The notes: generated by a model from the letters alone, not told the origin. Positions 1-8,220 are shown, counted from the stretch's first letter. The stretch: 14,052 nt of DNA from Candidatus Methylomirabilota bacterium (GCA_016180705.1 JACPAU010000202.1:1-14052); one strand, 5' to 3'. Program-made: numbers and translations.

Positions 1-626
1 CCACCAAGTACCTGGCCCGGCCGGATGCCTCGATCGTGGGGATCTTCGGGACCGGATGGCAGGCCCGCTCGCAGCTCGAGGCCATCTGTGCGGTGCGGCG
101 GGTGCGGGAAGTCCGGGCGTACGGGCGGGATCCCGCGCGCCGCGCGGCCTTCTCCCGGGAGATGGAAGCGGCGCTCGGAGTGCTTGTCCGGCCGGCCTCG
201 GAGCCCGGGACCGTGGTCGAGGGGGCGGACATCGTCGTCACCATCACCACGGCCAAGACCCCCGTCTTCGACGGCCGGTGGCTGGCGGGGGGGAGCCACG
301 TCAACGCGGCGGGTTCCAACTTCGCCGAGAAGCAGGAGATCGACGAGGCGACGGTGACGGCGGCCCGCCTCATCGTGGTGGACAGCAAGGAGCAGGCCCG
401 GATCGAGTGCGGGGATCTCATCGGGCCGGTCAGCCGCGGGCTCCTCTCGTGGGACCAGGTCCACGAGCTGGGAGAGGTGGTGGCCGGGAAGATCCCGGGC
501 CGGGAGCGCGCCGGGGACGTCACCCTCTTCGAGTCGCAGGGGCTCGCCCTGGAGGACATGGCGGTCGCCGCGATCGTCTACCGGAGGGCCTTAGAGGGGA
601 AGGTCGGCCGCCAGCTCCCGCTCTGA
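1..626 (+). CDS. Ornithine cyclodeaminase / mu-crystallin family protein, 5'-truncated by the window edge
   Basis: The reading frame is open from base 3, so the gene enters from outside the window; the GTG at 36 is an internal valine, not a start. About 207 residues are visible, compared with roughly 320 for the family, so about the N-terminal third is missing. The visible part starts just before the Rossmann nucleotide-binding motif GIFGTGWQAR and continues through VEGADIVVTITTAKTPVF and GSHVNAAGSNFAEKQEID, both typical of the ornithine cyclodeaminase/mu-crystallin family. Known members are NAD(P)-dependent: they deaminate and cyclise ornithine to proline, or act as alanine dehydrogenases, ketimine reductases or opine-type synthases. 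The residues seen here do not separate these activities. It ends in TGA, 121 bases before ugpB. No functional link with the downstream transporter can be read from the sequence. Confidence 0.9.
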   Translation, partial: TKYLARPDASIVGIFGTGWQARSQLEAICAVRRVREVRAYGRDPARRAAFSREMEAALGVLVRPASEPGTVVEGADIVVTITTAKTPVFDGRWLAGGSHVNAAGSNFAEKQEIDEATVTAARLIVVDSKEQARIECGDLIGPVSRGLLSWDQVHELGEVVAGKIPGRERAGDVTLFESQGLALEDMAVAAIVYRRALEGKVGRQLPL

Positions 627-637
627 TCCGGGGCGCA

Positions 638-657
638 GGGCGCCGCAAGCGGCGCCC
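638..657 (+). terminator. GC-rich hairpin after the cyclodeaminase gene
   Basis: GGGCGCCGC and GCGGCGCCC are perfect inverse complements separated by AA, which gives an 8-bp stem with a CAAG tetraloop. It begins 12 bases after the stop of the cyclodeaminase gene. There is no downstream T-run, so it is a terminator-like or RNA-stabilising hairpin rather than a classical intrinsic terminator. Confidence 0.45.
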
Positions 658-747
658 GGTTGGCACCAGGGGCAGGCCAGGGGGACCGGCGGACCTGCTG
701 TGGAGGATCCGAGGCAGGCGTTCCCCACATGGGGGAGGAGGGCAAGG

Positions 748-2094
748 ATGCGAAGAATGAGACGCGCGCGTTGGCTATTCGCGGGGCTCACCGGCCTCTG
801 GGTCGCCGCCGGGCTCTCCCCCGCTCCGGCCCAGGCCGTGACGGAAATCACCTTCTGGTACGGGCTCACCCAGCCCCTCGGCGGAATGCTCGACCAGATC
901 GCCGCCGACTTCAACGCTTCCCAGACGAAGTACCGGGTGAACGCCTCCTTCAAGGGAAGCTATCCGGAGACCATGGTGGCCGCGATCGCCGCTTTTCGCG
1001 CCGGCAACGCGCCGCACATCGTCCAGATGTTCGAGGTCGGTACGGCCACGATGATGGCCGCCCGGGGGGCGATCAAACCGGTCCATGAGCTGATGCGCGA
1101 AGCCGGCGTCCCCTTCGATCCCAATGTGTACGTCCCGGCGGTGCGCGGGTACTACAGCACATCGGACGGCCGGATGCTGTCGATGCCGTTCAACAGTTCG
1201 ACAGCCGTCATGTGGTACAACAAGGACGCGTTCCGCCGGGCGGGTCTGGATCCCAACAGTCCGCCCAGGACCTGGACCGAGCTGCGGGACGCGGCGCGGA
1301 AGATCCGCGCGGCCAATGCGAGTCCGTGCGGATTTACTGCGGCGTGGGGGACCTGGACGCAATTCGAGCAGTTCAGCGCCATCCACAATGTGTCGCTTGC
1401 CACGCGGGCCAACGGCATGGACGGCATGGACGCCGAGCTTCTGATCAACAGCCCCCTCCACGTCCGGCATGTCCAGATGCTGATCGACATGCAGAAGGAG
1501 GGGTCCTACAAGTACGGCGGGCGTGACACCTCGCCTGAGGCGCTGTTTGTGTCGGGGGAGTGTGCCATTATCCACACCTCGTCTGGCTATCGCGCTCGCG
1601 TGATCCGCGAGGCGAAGTTCGACTGGGGTGTCGCGATGCTGCCGTACTATGAAGGCGCGCCGGGCGCACCGAGGAATTCCATCATCGGCGGCGCCAGCTT
1701 CTGGGTGATGACCGCGCCGCGCCGGACGGCGGAGGAGTATCGCGCCGTGGCGGAGTTCTTCCGGTTCATCAGCCGGCCGGAGGTGGTGGCGAAGTGGCAT
1801 ACCGACACCGGGTTCCTGCCGATCACGATGGGCGGGTTCGAGCGGGTTCAGGCCTCGGGCTATTACAAGCAGAACCCGGGCGCGGATATTCCCTACCGTC
1901 AGTTGACGCGGACAGAGCCTACGGAGAACTCGCGGGGCCTGCGGCTCGGCAATATGCCGGAGATCCGCACCGTCATCTATGAAGAACTTGAGAAGGCGTT
2001 CCAGGGCCAGCAAACGGCCCAGCAGGCGCTGGACAGCGCCGTCCAACGCGGGAACACCGTGCTGCGCAACTTCGAGCGAGCCAACCGCCCGTAA
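748..2094 (+). CDS. ugpB: sn-glycerol-3-phosphate ABC transporter, periplasmic substrate-binding protein
   Basis: This is the extracytoplasmic receptor that captures sn-glycerol-3-phosphate (or glycerophosphodiesters) and delivers it to the UgpA-UgpE channel. The product is 448 residues (E. coli UgpB is 438) and agrees with remembered E. coli UgpB over its whole length, including FNSSTAVMWYNKDAFRRAGLDP, IIGGASFWVM, WHTDTGFLPIT and GLRLGNMPEIR. A signal peptide is clear: a basic start (MRRMRRARW), a hydrophobic core and a PAQA cleavage site after about residue 30, followed by VTEITFWY. I chose the ATG at 748 because GGGAGGAGG lies just upstream and the signal peptide starts there; the in-frame GTG at 700 would add 16 unlikely residues. 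The gene ends in TAA. Composition is less GC-biased than in glpK: one sampled line (1561-1620) is 60% G+C against 73% for 5101-5160. Confidence 0.95.
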   Translation: MRRMRRARWLFAGLTGLWVAAGLSPAPAQAVTEITFWYGLTQPLGGMLDQIAADFNASQTKYRVNASFKGSYPETMVAAIAAFRAGNAPHIVQMFEVGTATMMAARGAIKPVHELMREAGVPFDPNVYVPAVRGYYSTSDGRMLSMPFNSSTAVMWYNKDAFRRAGLDPNSPPRTWTELRDAARKIRAANASPCGFTAAWGTWTQFEQFSAIHNVSLATRANGMDGMDAELLINSPLHVRHVQMLIDMQKEGSYKYGGRDTSPEALFVSGECAIIHTSSGYRARVIREAKFDWGVAMLPYYEGAPGAPRNSIIGGASFWVMTAPRRTAEEYRAVAEFFRFISRPEVVAKWHTDTGFLPITMGGFERVQASGYYKQNPGADIPYRQLTRTEPTENSRGLRLGNMPEIRTVIYEELEKAFQGQQTAQQALDSAVQRGNTVLRNFERANRP

Positions 2095-2119
2095 CGGCCT
2101 GCCAGGGCACCCGTGGGCC

Positions 2120-2158
2120 TCCACCCTGGGACGCCGGCGTTGGCGCTCCCAGGGTGGA
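2120..2158 (+). repeat. Long intergenic stem-loop between ugpB and ugpA
   Basis: TCCACCCTGGGA (2120-2131) is perfectly complementary to TCCCAGGGTGGA (2147-2158). Inside, CGCC (2132-2135) pairs with GGCG (2142-2145), extending the helix to about 16 bp with one bulged C. It fills the 117-base gap between ugpB and ugpA and has no T-run. Stem-loops in this position commonly stabilise the upstream mRNA end or partly terminate transcription, so that more binding protein than permease is made. That role is inferred here. Confidence 0.7.
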
Positions 2159-2211
2159 CCGCCGCGGGCCGTCCTGGTCAGAGGGGATCCCGCGGAGCCG
2201 CCGAGCACCGG

Positions 2212-3090
2212 ATGCGTAGGCGCGCGATCTTCCACAACAAGGTCTTGCCCTACCTCCTCCTGGCGCCGCAAGTCGCGGTGACGCTTGTCTTCTTCTTATG
2301 GCCGGCCGGCCAGGCGATCTACCAGTCAGTCCTTCTCCAGGACCCGTTTGGCCTCCGCACGCAATTTGTGTGGCTCGAGAATTTTCGCGTGGTGTTGACG
2401 GACCCGCTCTACCTCGGGTCGGTCCGCGTCACGCTCATCTTCTCGACGGCGGTGACGGCGCTCTCGATGGGCGCCGCTCTCCTGTTCGCGGTGGTGGCGG
2501 ACATGCGGATCCGCGGCGCCACGACGTATAAGACGCTCCTGACCTGGCCTTACGCTGTTGCCCCCGCGGTGGCTGCGAGCCTGTGGCTGTTCATCTTCCA
2601 TCCCTCGATCGGCCTGCTCGGCCGCCGCCTGCGCTACCTCGGCATCGCGTGGGACTATAAGCTTAACGGCAACCAGGCGCTCCTCCTGGTCATCCTCGCC
2701 GCATCCTGGAAGCAGGTGAGCTACAACTTCCTGTTCTTCCTTGCGGGCCTGCAAGCCATCCCCCCCTCCGTCATTGAAGCGGCCTCCCTGGATACCGGCC
2801 CGGCACGGCGCTTCTGGAGCATCGCGTTCCCCTTGATCTCGCCTACCACGTTTTTCCTCCTCGTGGTCAATGTGGTCTACGCATTCTTTGACACCTTTGG
2901 CGTGATCCACGCGCTGACCGGCGGCGGGCCGGGCAAGGCGACGGAGACGCTGATTTACAAGGTCTACACCGATGGCGTCATCAACCTCGACCTGGGCGGA
3001 TCCTCGGCGCAGTCGATGATCCTGATGCTCGTGGTCGTCACCCTGACCGCGATCCAGTTCCGCTACATCGAGCGCAAGGTCCATTATTGA
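2212..3090 (+). CDS. ugpA: sn-glycerol-3-phosphate ABC transporter permease UgpA
   Basis: Inner-membrane subunit that pairs with UgpE to form the glycerol-3-phosphate channel. The product is 292 residues (E. coli UgpA is 295). It matches the family throughout: [28 protein letters not shown] at the N-terminal membrane segment, [15 protein letters not shown] text at 112-122, [19 protein letters not shown] at 166-184 and [16 protein letters not shown] later. The cytoplasmic EAA loop that docks on the ATPase is visible at about 189-202 ([14 protein letters not shown]). I prefer the ATG at 2212 because its product begins like other UgpA proteins; the GTG at 2113 would run translation through the intergenic hairpin. 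The ribosome binding site is weak. The TGA stop shares one base with the ugpE ATG (TGATG), so translation of the two is probably coupled. Confidence 0.95.
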   Translation: MRRRAIFHNKVLPYLLLAPQVAVTLVFFLWPAGQAIYQSVLLQDPFGLRTQFVWLENFRVVLTDPLYLGSVRVTLIFSTAVTALSMGAALLFAVVADMRIRGATTYKTLLTWPYAVAPAVAASLWLFIFHPSIGLLGRRLRYLGIAWDYKLNGNQALLLVILAASWKQVSYNFLFFLAGLQAIPPSVIEAASLDTGPARRFWSIAFPLISPTTFFLLVVNVVYAFFDTFGVIHALTGGGPGKATETLIYKVYTDGVINLDLGGSSAQSMILMLVVVTLTAIQFRYIERKVHY

Positions 3091-3941
3091 TGGCGACCCG
3101 CCAGCGCCCCACCCAGTGGCTCCCGCATTTCATCCTTGTCGTCGGCGTCGCCAGTTTCGCGTTTCCGATCTACCTGGCGCTGATCGGCTCGACACACGAC
3201 GCAGGGATCATCGCCCGGGGCGAGATGCCGCTGGTTCCCGGGCCGCACGGTCTGGACAACTACTGGCAGGCCTGGACTCGCGGGTCAGCGGAACGCGTCA
3301 AGTCGATCCCCGTGCAGGCCCTGATGTTCAATAGCCTCGTCATGGCGCTCGGCATCACCTTCGGCAAGATCGCGATCTCGGTGATCTCGGCGTACGCGGT
3401 GGCCTTCTTCGTCTTCCCGCTCCGGATGTTCTTCTTCTGGATGATCTTCATCACCCTCATGCTCCCCGTGGAGGTGCGGATCATCCCGACCTACAAGGTG
3501 GTGGCGGATCTCGGCATGGTCGACAGCTTCACCGGACTGATTATTCCCCTCATCGCGTCCGCCACGGCGACACTGCTCTTCCGACAGGTCTTTCTCACGA
3601 TCCCGGACGAGCTGGTCGAGGCGGCGAAGATCGACGGCGCGGGGGCGCTGCGCTTCTTCTGGTCTGTGGTGATCCCCCTCTCGCGCACCAACATCGCGGC
3701 GCTGTTTGTGATCCTGTTCATCTACGGGTGGAACCAGTACCTCTGGCCGCTGCTGATTACGTCGAGCCGCAGCATGGAGACGATCGTCATCGGCATCGTA
3801 AAGATGATCGGCACCGGCGATGCCCAGACCGACTGGCAAATCATCATGGCGACCACCATCCTGGCGATGCTGCCGCCGGTGGCAGTGATCCTGTTCATGC
3901 AGCGCTGGTTCGTGAAGGGGCTCATCGAGGCCGAGAAGTAG
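3090..3941 (+). CDS. ugpE: sn-glycerol-3-phosphate ABC transporter permease UgpE
   Basis: Second permease of the glycerol-3-phosphate importer, 283 residues against 281 in E. coli. Family-specific stretches include [18 protein letters not shown] (114-131), [14 protein letters not shown] (153-166) and [14 protein letters not shown]. The EAA loop that contacts the ATPase reads [19 protein letters not shown] at about 173-191. The start is the ATG at 3090, which overlaps the ugpA stop by one base. It ends in TAG, and glpK follows after 29 bases. The usual fourth component, the ATPase UgpC, is not in the window, so the transporter presumably uses a MalK/UgpC-type ATPase encoded elsewhere or shared with other sugar transporters. 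Confidence 0.95.
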   Translation: MATRQRPTQWLPHFILVVGVASFAFPIYLALIGSTHDAGIIARGEMPLVPGPHGLDNYWQAWTRGSAERVKSIPVQALMFNSLVMALGITFGKIAISVISAYAVAFFVFPLRMFFFWMIFITLMLPVEVRIIPTYKVVADLGMVDSFTGLIIPLIASATATLLFRQVFLTIPDELVEAAKIDGAGALRFFWSVVIPLSRTNIAALFVILFIYGWNQYLWPLLITSSRSMETIVIGIVKMIGTGDAQTDWQIIMATTILAMLPPVAVILFMQRWFVKGLIEAEK

Positions 3942-3970
3942 GCGGCCGGCCCGAGGGAGGCGCGGGGCGC

Positions 3971-5470
3971 ATGCGCGAACCGGTCATCCTGGCGCTGGAC
4001 CAGGGGACCACCTCCTGCCGCGCGATCTGCTTCGACCGGGAGGGCCAGGTCCTCGGCCTCGCCCAGCGAGAGTTCGCCCAGCACTACCCCCAGCCCGGCT
4101 GGGTGGAGCACGACGCCCAGGAGATCTGGGAGACCCAGCTCGGCGTGGCGCGGGAAGCGCTGCAGCGCTGCGCGCTGCCGGCTGCCGCCGTGGCGGCCAT
4201 CGGCATCACGAACCAGCGGGAGACGGTCCTGTTCTGGGACCGCCGGACGGGGCAGCCTCTGACCCGGGCGATTGTCTGGCAGTGCCGGCGGACCGCCGGG
4301 ATGTGCGAGCGCCTGAAGGCGGCGGGCCACGAGGCGGCGGTCCGCGAGCGGACCGGTTTGGTCCTGGACGCCTACTTCTCCGGGACCAAGGTGGCCTGGC
4401 TCCTCGAGCACACCCCCGGCCTCCGGGAGAAGGCGCGGCGGGGGGAGGCCTGCGCCGGGACGATCGACTCCTGGCTCATCTTTCGGCTGACCGGGGGGAC
4501 GGTGCACGTGACCGACCCCACCAACGCCTCCCGGACGATGCTCTTCAACCTGCACACCCGGGCGTGGGACGAGGACCTGCTGGCCCTCCTGGAGGTCCCG
4601 CGCCGGGCCCTCCCGGACGTCCGGCCCTCGAGCGCGGTGTACGGGAAGACGCCCGCCGACCTGCTGGGGGCACGGATCCCGGTGGCTGGCGCGGCCGGGG
4701 ACCAGCAGGCGGCCCTCTTCGGCCAGGCCTGCTTCGCGTCCGGTCTCGCCAAAAACACGTACGGGACCGGGTCCTTCCTCCTCGTCCACACGGGGGAGAA
4801 GCCGGCGCCGTCGCGGCACGGCCTGCTCACCACAATGGCGGCCACGGTGGGGGAGACGCCGGCCTACGCCCTGGAGGGGAGCATCTTCGTCACCGGCGCC
4901 GCGATCCAATGGCTGCGGGATGGCCTCCGGCTCATCGAGGACTCGGCGGACTCGGAGCGCCACGCGGCAGGGGTGCCCGATACGGGGGGCGTCTACTTCG
5001 TCCCCGCCTTCGTGGGGCTGGGGGCGCCCCACTGGGACCCCTACGCGCGGGGCGCCATCCTGGGCCTCACCAGGGGAACGACGCGCGCCCACCTCATCCG
5101 CGCCGCCCTGGAGGCCATCGCCTACCAGAGCCGGGAGGTGGTGGAAGCGGCGGAGCAGGACGCCGGGATCCGGATGGCCGAGCTGAAGGTGGACGGAGGG
5201 GCGGCCCGGAACGACTTCCTGATGCAATTGCAGGCCGACATCCTGGACCGGCCGGTCATCCGCCCCCGCGTGACCGAGACGACCGCCCTGGGCGCGGCCT
5301 ACCTGGCCGGGTTGGCTGTGGGCTACTGGGGCGGCCTGGAGGAGATCGGGCGGAACTGGAGGGTGGACCGACGCTTCGAGCCCCGGATGGAGGAGCGGGA
5401 GCGGAACGCCCTCTACGCCGGGTGGCGGCGGGCCGTCGGGCGGGCCGCGGGATGGGCCGCCCCCGGCTAA
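3971..5470 (+). CDS. glpK: Glycerol kinase
   Basis: ATP-dependent phosphorylation of glycerol to sn-glycerol-3-phosphate in the cytoplasm. The product is 499 residues, normal for the family. Seen in order: phosphate-binding [13 protein letters not shown] at 10-22, GITNQRET at 78-85 with the glycerol-contacting Arg-Glu pair, Tyr135, the [10 protein letters not shown] segment with the catalytic Asp at about 244, first FGGY signature KNTYGTGSF at 261-269, and the later [18 protein letters not shown] with [16 protein letters not shown]. The ATG at 3971 is preceded by GGGAGG and gives the canonical N-terminus. The HPr-phosphorylated YHFYG-type loop of Firmicutes enzymes is absent, so PTS control of that kind is not expected. 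It lies 29 bases behind ugpE, so glycerol and imported glycerol-3-phosphate would converge on one pool. Codon composition is GC-richer than in ugpBAE. Confidence 0.96.
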   Translation: MREPVILALDQGTTSCRAICFDREGQVLGLAQREFAQHYPQPGWVEHDAQEIWETQLGVAREALQRCALPAAAVAAIGITNQRETVLFWDRRTGQPLTRAIVWQCRRTAGMCERLKAAGHEAAVRERTGLVLDAYFSGTKVAWLLEHTPGLREKARRGEACAGTIDSWLIFRLTGGTVHVTDPTNASRTMLFNLHTRAWDEDLLALLEVPRRALPDVRPSSAVYGKTPADLLGARIPVAGAAGDQQAALFGQACFASGLAKNTYGTGSFLLVHTGEKPAPSRHGLLTTMAATVGETPAYALEGSIFVTGAAIQWLRDGLRLIEDSADSERHAAGVPDTGGVYFVPAFVGLGAPHWDPYARGAILGLTRGTTRAHLIRAALEAIAYQSREVVEAAEQDAGIRMAELKVDGGAARNDFLMQLQADILDRPVIRPRVTETTALGAAYLAGLAVGYWGGLEEIGRNWRVDRRFEPRMEERERNALYAGWRRAVGRAAGWAAPG

Positions 5471-5525
5471 ACGATCGGCGCAACGGGGCACGGAGCGACC
5501 CTGAGGTTTCACGCACGGCACGGAC

Positions 5526-5542
5526 TTGGAAAAAGCATTGCT
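5526..5542 (+). promoter_or_regulatory. Candidate sigma-54 (RpoN) promoter, -24/-12
   Basis: TTGG at 5526-5529 and TTGCT at 5538-5542 place the invariant GG and GC exactly ten bases apart, as in the sigma-54 consensus TTGGCACR-N4-TTGCW. The two C positions of CAC are A here. It lies in the 253-base gap between glpK and the DUF3332 gene, on the correct strand, about 180 bases before that gene's start. A competing weak sigma-70 reading (TTGCTC 5538-5543, 18-base spacer, TAATGT 5562-5567) overlaps it. No activator binding site was identified. Confidence 0.4.
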
Positions 5543-5723
5543 CGTGCTGCGGCATGCGCGGTAATGTTGCCCCGGCCTGCCAGGGCTGGTGAGCCCGGTG
5601 GCGCGGTCCTCGCATGACCCTTTCAGCAGTCAAGCGGGACAGGGTCGCCGGGCCTGGAGCGTGGGGGACGGGCCCGGCCGGCGCCTGGTGGGGAGGCCTT
5701 TACATCCACAGAGGAGGCAGCGA

Positions 5724-6353
5724 ATGTACCGCAAAACAGCGATCCGGTGGGTGGCGGTGGTACTGCTTTTGGCGGTCGTCCCGCTGACGACCTCCTGCTT
5801 CGGGCGCTTCCAGCTGGTGCGGAACGTGTACGACGCGAACGCGAGCGTGAAGGACCGGTACGTTCGCAGCGCTGTCACCTGGCTGTTCGTGATCGTCCCG
5901 GTCTACGGGCTCGCCGGACTGGTGGATTTCGTGGTGCTCAACGTCATTGAGTTCTGGCAGGGGAAAAATCCGATGATGAGCGGGGAGGAGCCGGTCATCC
6001 GGACGGCCCAGGTCGGGGCCGACCGGGTGGTCCAGACCCTTCGCCACAGAGATGGGGCCACCGAGATGTCGGTGGAGCGGTTCCGGGACGGTACCCTCGT
6101 TGATCGCCTGACCCTACGGCAGGAAGACGCGAGCGACCGGGTCAGCGGCACGCTCGAGGTGGCCGGCGCCGCGCCGGAGGCTCTCGTGGCCGAGCCGGAG
6201 GGGGCGACCCTCGTCCTGACCCGGACCCTTCCAGGCCAGGCGCCGGTGGTCGTCACCGCGAGCGCGGCCGAGGTCCAGAGCCTCGAGGCGCGCCTCCTGG
6301 CCGCCCTGGGGCCGGCGGCGCCGACGGCCCTGGCCAGCACCCTCCTGCCGTAG
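5724..6353 (+). CDS. DUF3332-family envelope protein
   Basis: A 209-residue protein of unknown function. The N-terminus is basic then strongly hydrophobic (IRWVAVVLLLAVVPLTTSC), with Cys25 at the end of the segment. This is a possible lipoprotein signal, although the residue at -3 is Thr rather than the usual Leu. A second hydrophobic segment (about 50-73, VTWLFVIVPVYGLAGLVDFVVLN) leads into NVIEFWQGKNP, the conserved signature I associate with DUF3332. The C-terminal two thirds (about 90-209) is polar and strand-like, probably periplasmic. The ATG at 5724 has GAGGAGG six to twelve bases upstream. The gene stands alone between glpK and trxB, with a sigma-54-like site upstream and a long hairpin just downstream. 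Assignment to the family is fairly sure; no function is offered. Confidence 0.8.
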   Translation: MYRKTAIRWVAVVLLLAVVPLTTSCFGRFQLVRNVYDANASVKDRYVRSAVTWLFVIVPVYGLAGLVDFVVLNVIEFWQGKNPMMSGEEPVIRTAQVGADRVVQTLRHRDGATEMSVERFRDGTLVDRLTLRQEDASDRVSGTLEVAGAAPEALVAEPEGATLVLTRTLPGQAPVVVTASAAEVQSLEARLLAALGPAAPTALASTLLP

Positions 6354-6359
6354 CCCCTC

Positions 6360-6397
6360 GCGCCCGGGCGGCGCACCCCACGGCGCCGCCCGGGCGC
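6360..6397 (+). terminator. 15-bp perfect hairpin downstream of the DUF3332 gene
   Basis: GCGCCCGGGCGGCGC (6360-6374) is the exact inverse complement of 6383-6397, with an 8-base loop ACCCCACG. It starts six bases after the TAG stop at 6351-6353. No T-run follows (TTCGCCCG), so termination would rely on the strength of the GC stem or on Rho, or the hairpin may protect the 3' end of the transcript. Confidence 0.6.
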
Positions 6398-6450
6398 TTC
6401 GCCCGTCCCGCAAACCCCCGGCGCACCTGCGGCCGGCGCGGCTGGCCGCC

Positions 6451-6479
6451 TTGACAATTCCCGGCCGATTCGGAAGACT
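6451..6479 (+). promoter_or_regulatory. Sigma-70-type promoter for trxB
   Basis: A perfect -35 box TTGACA (6451-6456) is followed after 17 bases by AAGACT (6474-6479), which matches TATAAT at three of six positions. Transcription would start near 6486, leaving a leader of about 110 bases before the trxB ATG at 6599. The weak -10 box is the main doubt. Confidence 0.5.
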
Positions 6480-6598
6480 ACCGGAGGCGCCCCCCGTGCC
6501 ACGCCGGGGCAGGGTGCGGCATCAGAACCCTCGGGCGGTCCCGCCATCCGGGCGGGAGGCGTCCGGGGGCGGCTGCGCCGCCCGGAGAGGAGATCGGC

Positions 6599-7525
6599 AT
6601 GGACGTCAAGCTGTGCATCCTGGGCTCGGGCCCGGCGGGGCTCACGGCGGCCCTGTACGCCGCGCGCGGGAACCTGGCTCCCCTGGTGGTCGCCGGCGCC
6701 CAGCCGGGGGGTCAGCTCACGACCACCACCATGGTGGAGAACTACCCCGGCTTCCCCGACGGCATCATGGGGCCCGAGCTGATGGAGACCTGGCGGAAGC
6801 ACGCGGAGCGGTTCGGCACCCGCGTCCTCTCGGCGATGGCGACGCGCGTGGATCTCGCCCGGCGCCCCTTCACCATCGAGACCGACGAGGGGCCGGTCCG
6901 GTGCCGGGCCCTCATCATCGCCACCGGCGCCTCCCCGAACCTCCTCGGCCTGCCCTCGGAGCAGCGGTACATGGGCCGCGGCGTGTCCACCTGCGCCACC
7001 TGCGACGGCTACTTCTTCAAGGACCAGGAGGTGGCGGTGGTGGGCGGCGGGGACTCGGCGATGGAGGAGGCCCTGTACCTGAGCAAGCTCTCCAGGAAGG
7101 TCACCGTCATCCACCGGCGGGACCGGCTGCGGGCCTCCAAGATCATGGCGGAGCGGGCCCAGACGAACCCCCGGATCACCTTCCAGTGGAACAGCGCGGT
7201 GGAGGAGATCCTCGGCAAGGAAGACCACGGGATCCGGGGCGTGCGCCTCAAGCGGACCGACAGCGGCGAGCGCTCCGAGGTGAACGTGGACGGGCTCTTC
7301 ATCGCCATCGGCCACTCGCCGAACACGGCCCTCTTCAAGGGGCAGCTCGCGATGGACGCGCTCGGCTACCTGAAGGTGACCGAGGGGACCATGACCAGCG
7401 TGCCGGGGGTCTTCGCCGCCGGCGACGTGGTGGACCACGTCTACCGCCAGGCGGTCACCGCCGCCGGCATGGGGTGCATGGCGGCCATGGACGCCGAGCG
7501 CTGGCTGGAGCGCCAGGGGGAGTGA
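6599..7525 (+). CDS. trxB: Thioredoxin-disulfide reductase
   Basis: FAD- and NADPH-dependent enzyme that reduces thioredoxin in the cytoplasm. The product is 308 residues, the standard low-molecular-weight bacterial type. Visible in order: FAD motif GSGPAGLTAALYAAR at 9-23, GGQLTTTTMVENYPGFP at 37-53, the redox-active CATCDG at 132-137 (both cysteines present as TGC), NADPH-binding VVGGGDSAMEEALYLS at 147-162 with HRRDRLRASK at 172-181, and the C-terminal GVFAAGDVVD motif followed by RQAVTAAGMGCMAA. The ATG at 6599 is preceded by GGAGAGGAGAT. It heads a run of closely spaced genes; the next start is four bases after its TGA. A thioredoxin system is a plausible reductant for the selenoprotein candidate two genes downstream, but this is inferred from position only. 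Confidence 0.95.
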   Translation: MDVKLCILGSGPAGLTAALYAARGNLAPLVVAGAQPGGQLTTTTMVENYPGFPDGIMGPELMETWRKHAERFGTRVLSAMATRVDLARRPFTIETDEGPVRCRALIIATGASPNLLGLPSEQRYMGRGVSTCATCDGYFFKDQEVAVVGGGDSAMEEALYLSKLSRKVTVIHRRDRLRASKIMAERAQTNPRITFQWNSAVEEILGKEDHGIRGVRLKRTDSGERSEVNVDGLFIAIGHSPNTALFKGQLAMDALGYLKVTEGTMTSVPGVFAAGDVVDHVYRQAVTAAGMGCMAAMDAERWLERQGE

Positions 7526-7529
7526 GGGA

Positions 7530-8183
7530 GTGGCGGGTACCCTCCTCCAGGTGGATCTGCCCGAGGCCCCGGGGGAGGCGCTCCATCTGGCCGACCTCCT
7601 CCGCGACTACGCCGACGGGTTCGGCCTGTCCGGGACGGGCGGCGAGGAGGTCTTGGAGGCGGCCGGGGCCCTCAGGGCCCGGTACCCCGGGAAGCCGATC
7701 TGCCTAAGGGCCCCGGCGACGGCGGAGGGGGCCGCCGCATTTCTGGCCTGCCTCGCCGGGCGCGCCCAGGCCCTCCGGGTCCATGGAGACATCACGGTGG
7801 ACGCGCTCCGGACCCTCCGCGTCGCCGCCCACGAGCACCAGGTGCGGCTCCTGGTGGACCTGACGGGCCTGGCGGAGGCGGCGGAGCGGGCCCGGCGGCT
7901 CTCCCGCGCGAAGCCGGACGCCTTCCTCCTCGAGGTTGCGCGGCGGGAGGCGGGCCGGGCCGACCTGGACCTCGGGACGGTAGCGGCGGTGCGCGAGGCG
8001 GCCGACCGGCCCGTCGCGATCGCGGCCGACCTGGAGCCGGCCGTGATGCCGCAGGTCCTCCGGTTCCGCCCGGAGCGCCTCATCGTCGGCCGGACGGTGA
8101 CCGGGGCCCCCGACCCGCCGCGCGCCGCCAACGCCCTCAAGGCCCGGATCGAGGCCGTCCAGCGCCTCACCCAGTTCTTCTAA
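7530..8183 (+). CDS. Hexulose-6-phosphate synthase/OMP-decarboxylase-like barrel protein with degenerate active site
   Basis: A 217-residue protein that resembles the 3-hexulose-6-phosphate synthase/orotidine-5'-phosphate decarboxylase superfamily in overall pattern. The N-terminal strand LLQVDLPEAPGEAL (5-18) resembles LQLALDLVNIPEAI of HPS, the middle VRLLVDLTGL (105-114) resembles KILVDMIGV, and the C-terminal PVAIAADLEPAVMPQVLRFRPERLIVGRTVTGAPDPPRAA (161-200) closely follows the HPS phosphate-binding end (PVAVAGGI...LP...PD..IVG..ITGA.DP..AA). The catalytic DxKxxD motif, expected near 58-66, reads CLRAPATAE, and the active-site Glu near 32-35 is not recognisable. A normal HPS activity is therefore doubtful. 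The GTG start at 7530 has GAGTGAGGGA upstream and follows trxB by four bases. The fold assignment is made by eye and is moderately confident; the function is unknown. Confidence 0.65.
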   Translation: MAGTLLQVDLPEAPGEALHLADLLRDYADGFGLSGTGGEEVLEAAGALRARYPGKPICLRAPATAEGAAAFLACLAGRAQALRVHGDITVDALRTLRVAAHEHQVRLLVDLTGLAEAAERARRLSRAKPDAFLLEVARREAGRADLDLGTVAAVREAADRPVAIAADLEPAVMPQVLRFRPERLIVGRTVTGAPDPPRAANALKARIEAVQRLTQFF

Positions 8184-8220
8184 GCCCGACCCGCCCGCGG
8201 ATGGGTTGAGGAGTCGCCCG

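Noticed and set aside
700..747. Upstream GTG start for ugpB
   Set aside because: The ATG at 748 has the strong ribosome binding site and begins a proper signal peptide; the extension would place 16 polar residues in front of it.
2113..2211. Upstream GTG start for ugpA
   Set aside because: It would translate the intergenic hairpin; the product from the ATG at 2212 has the normal UgpA length and N-terminus.
3722..5521. Very long open frame on the minus strand opposite glpK, and similar long minus-strand frames opposite ugpB, trxB, the M20D gene and thiI
   Set aside because: These are antisense shadows of high-GC genes: low-complexity Arg/Gly/Pro-rich translations without recognisable domains, opposite genes with full family matches.
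6599..7525. TrxB as a selenoprotein
   Set aside because: The active site CATC is encoded by two TGC codons and there is no in-frame UGA.
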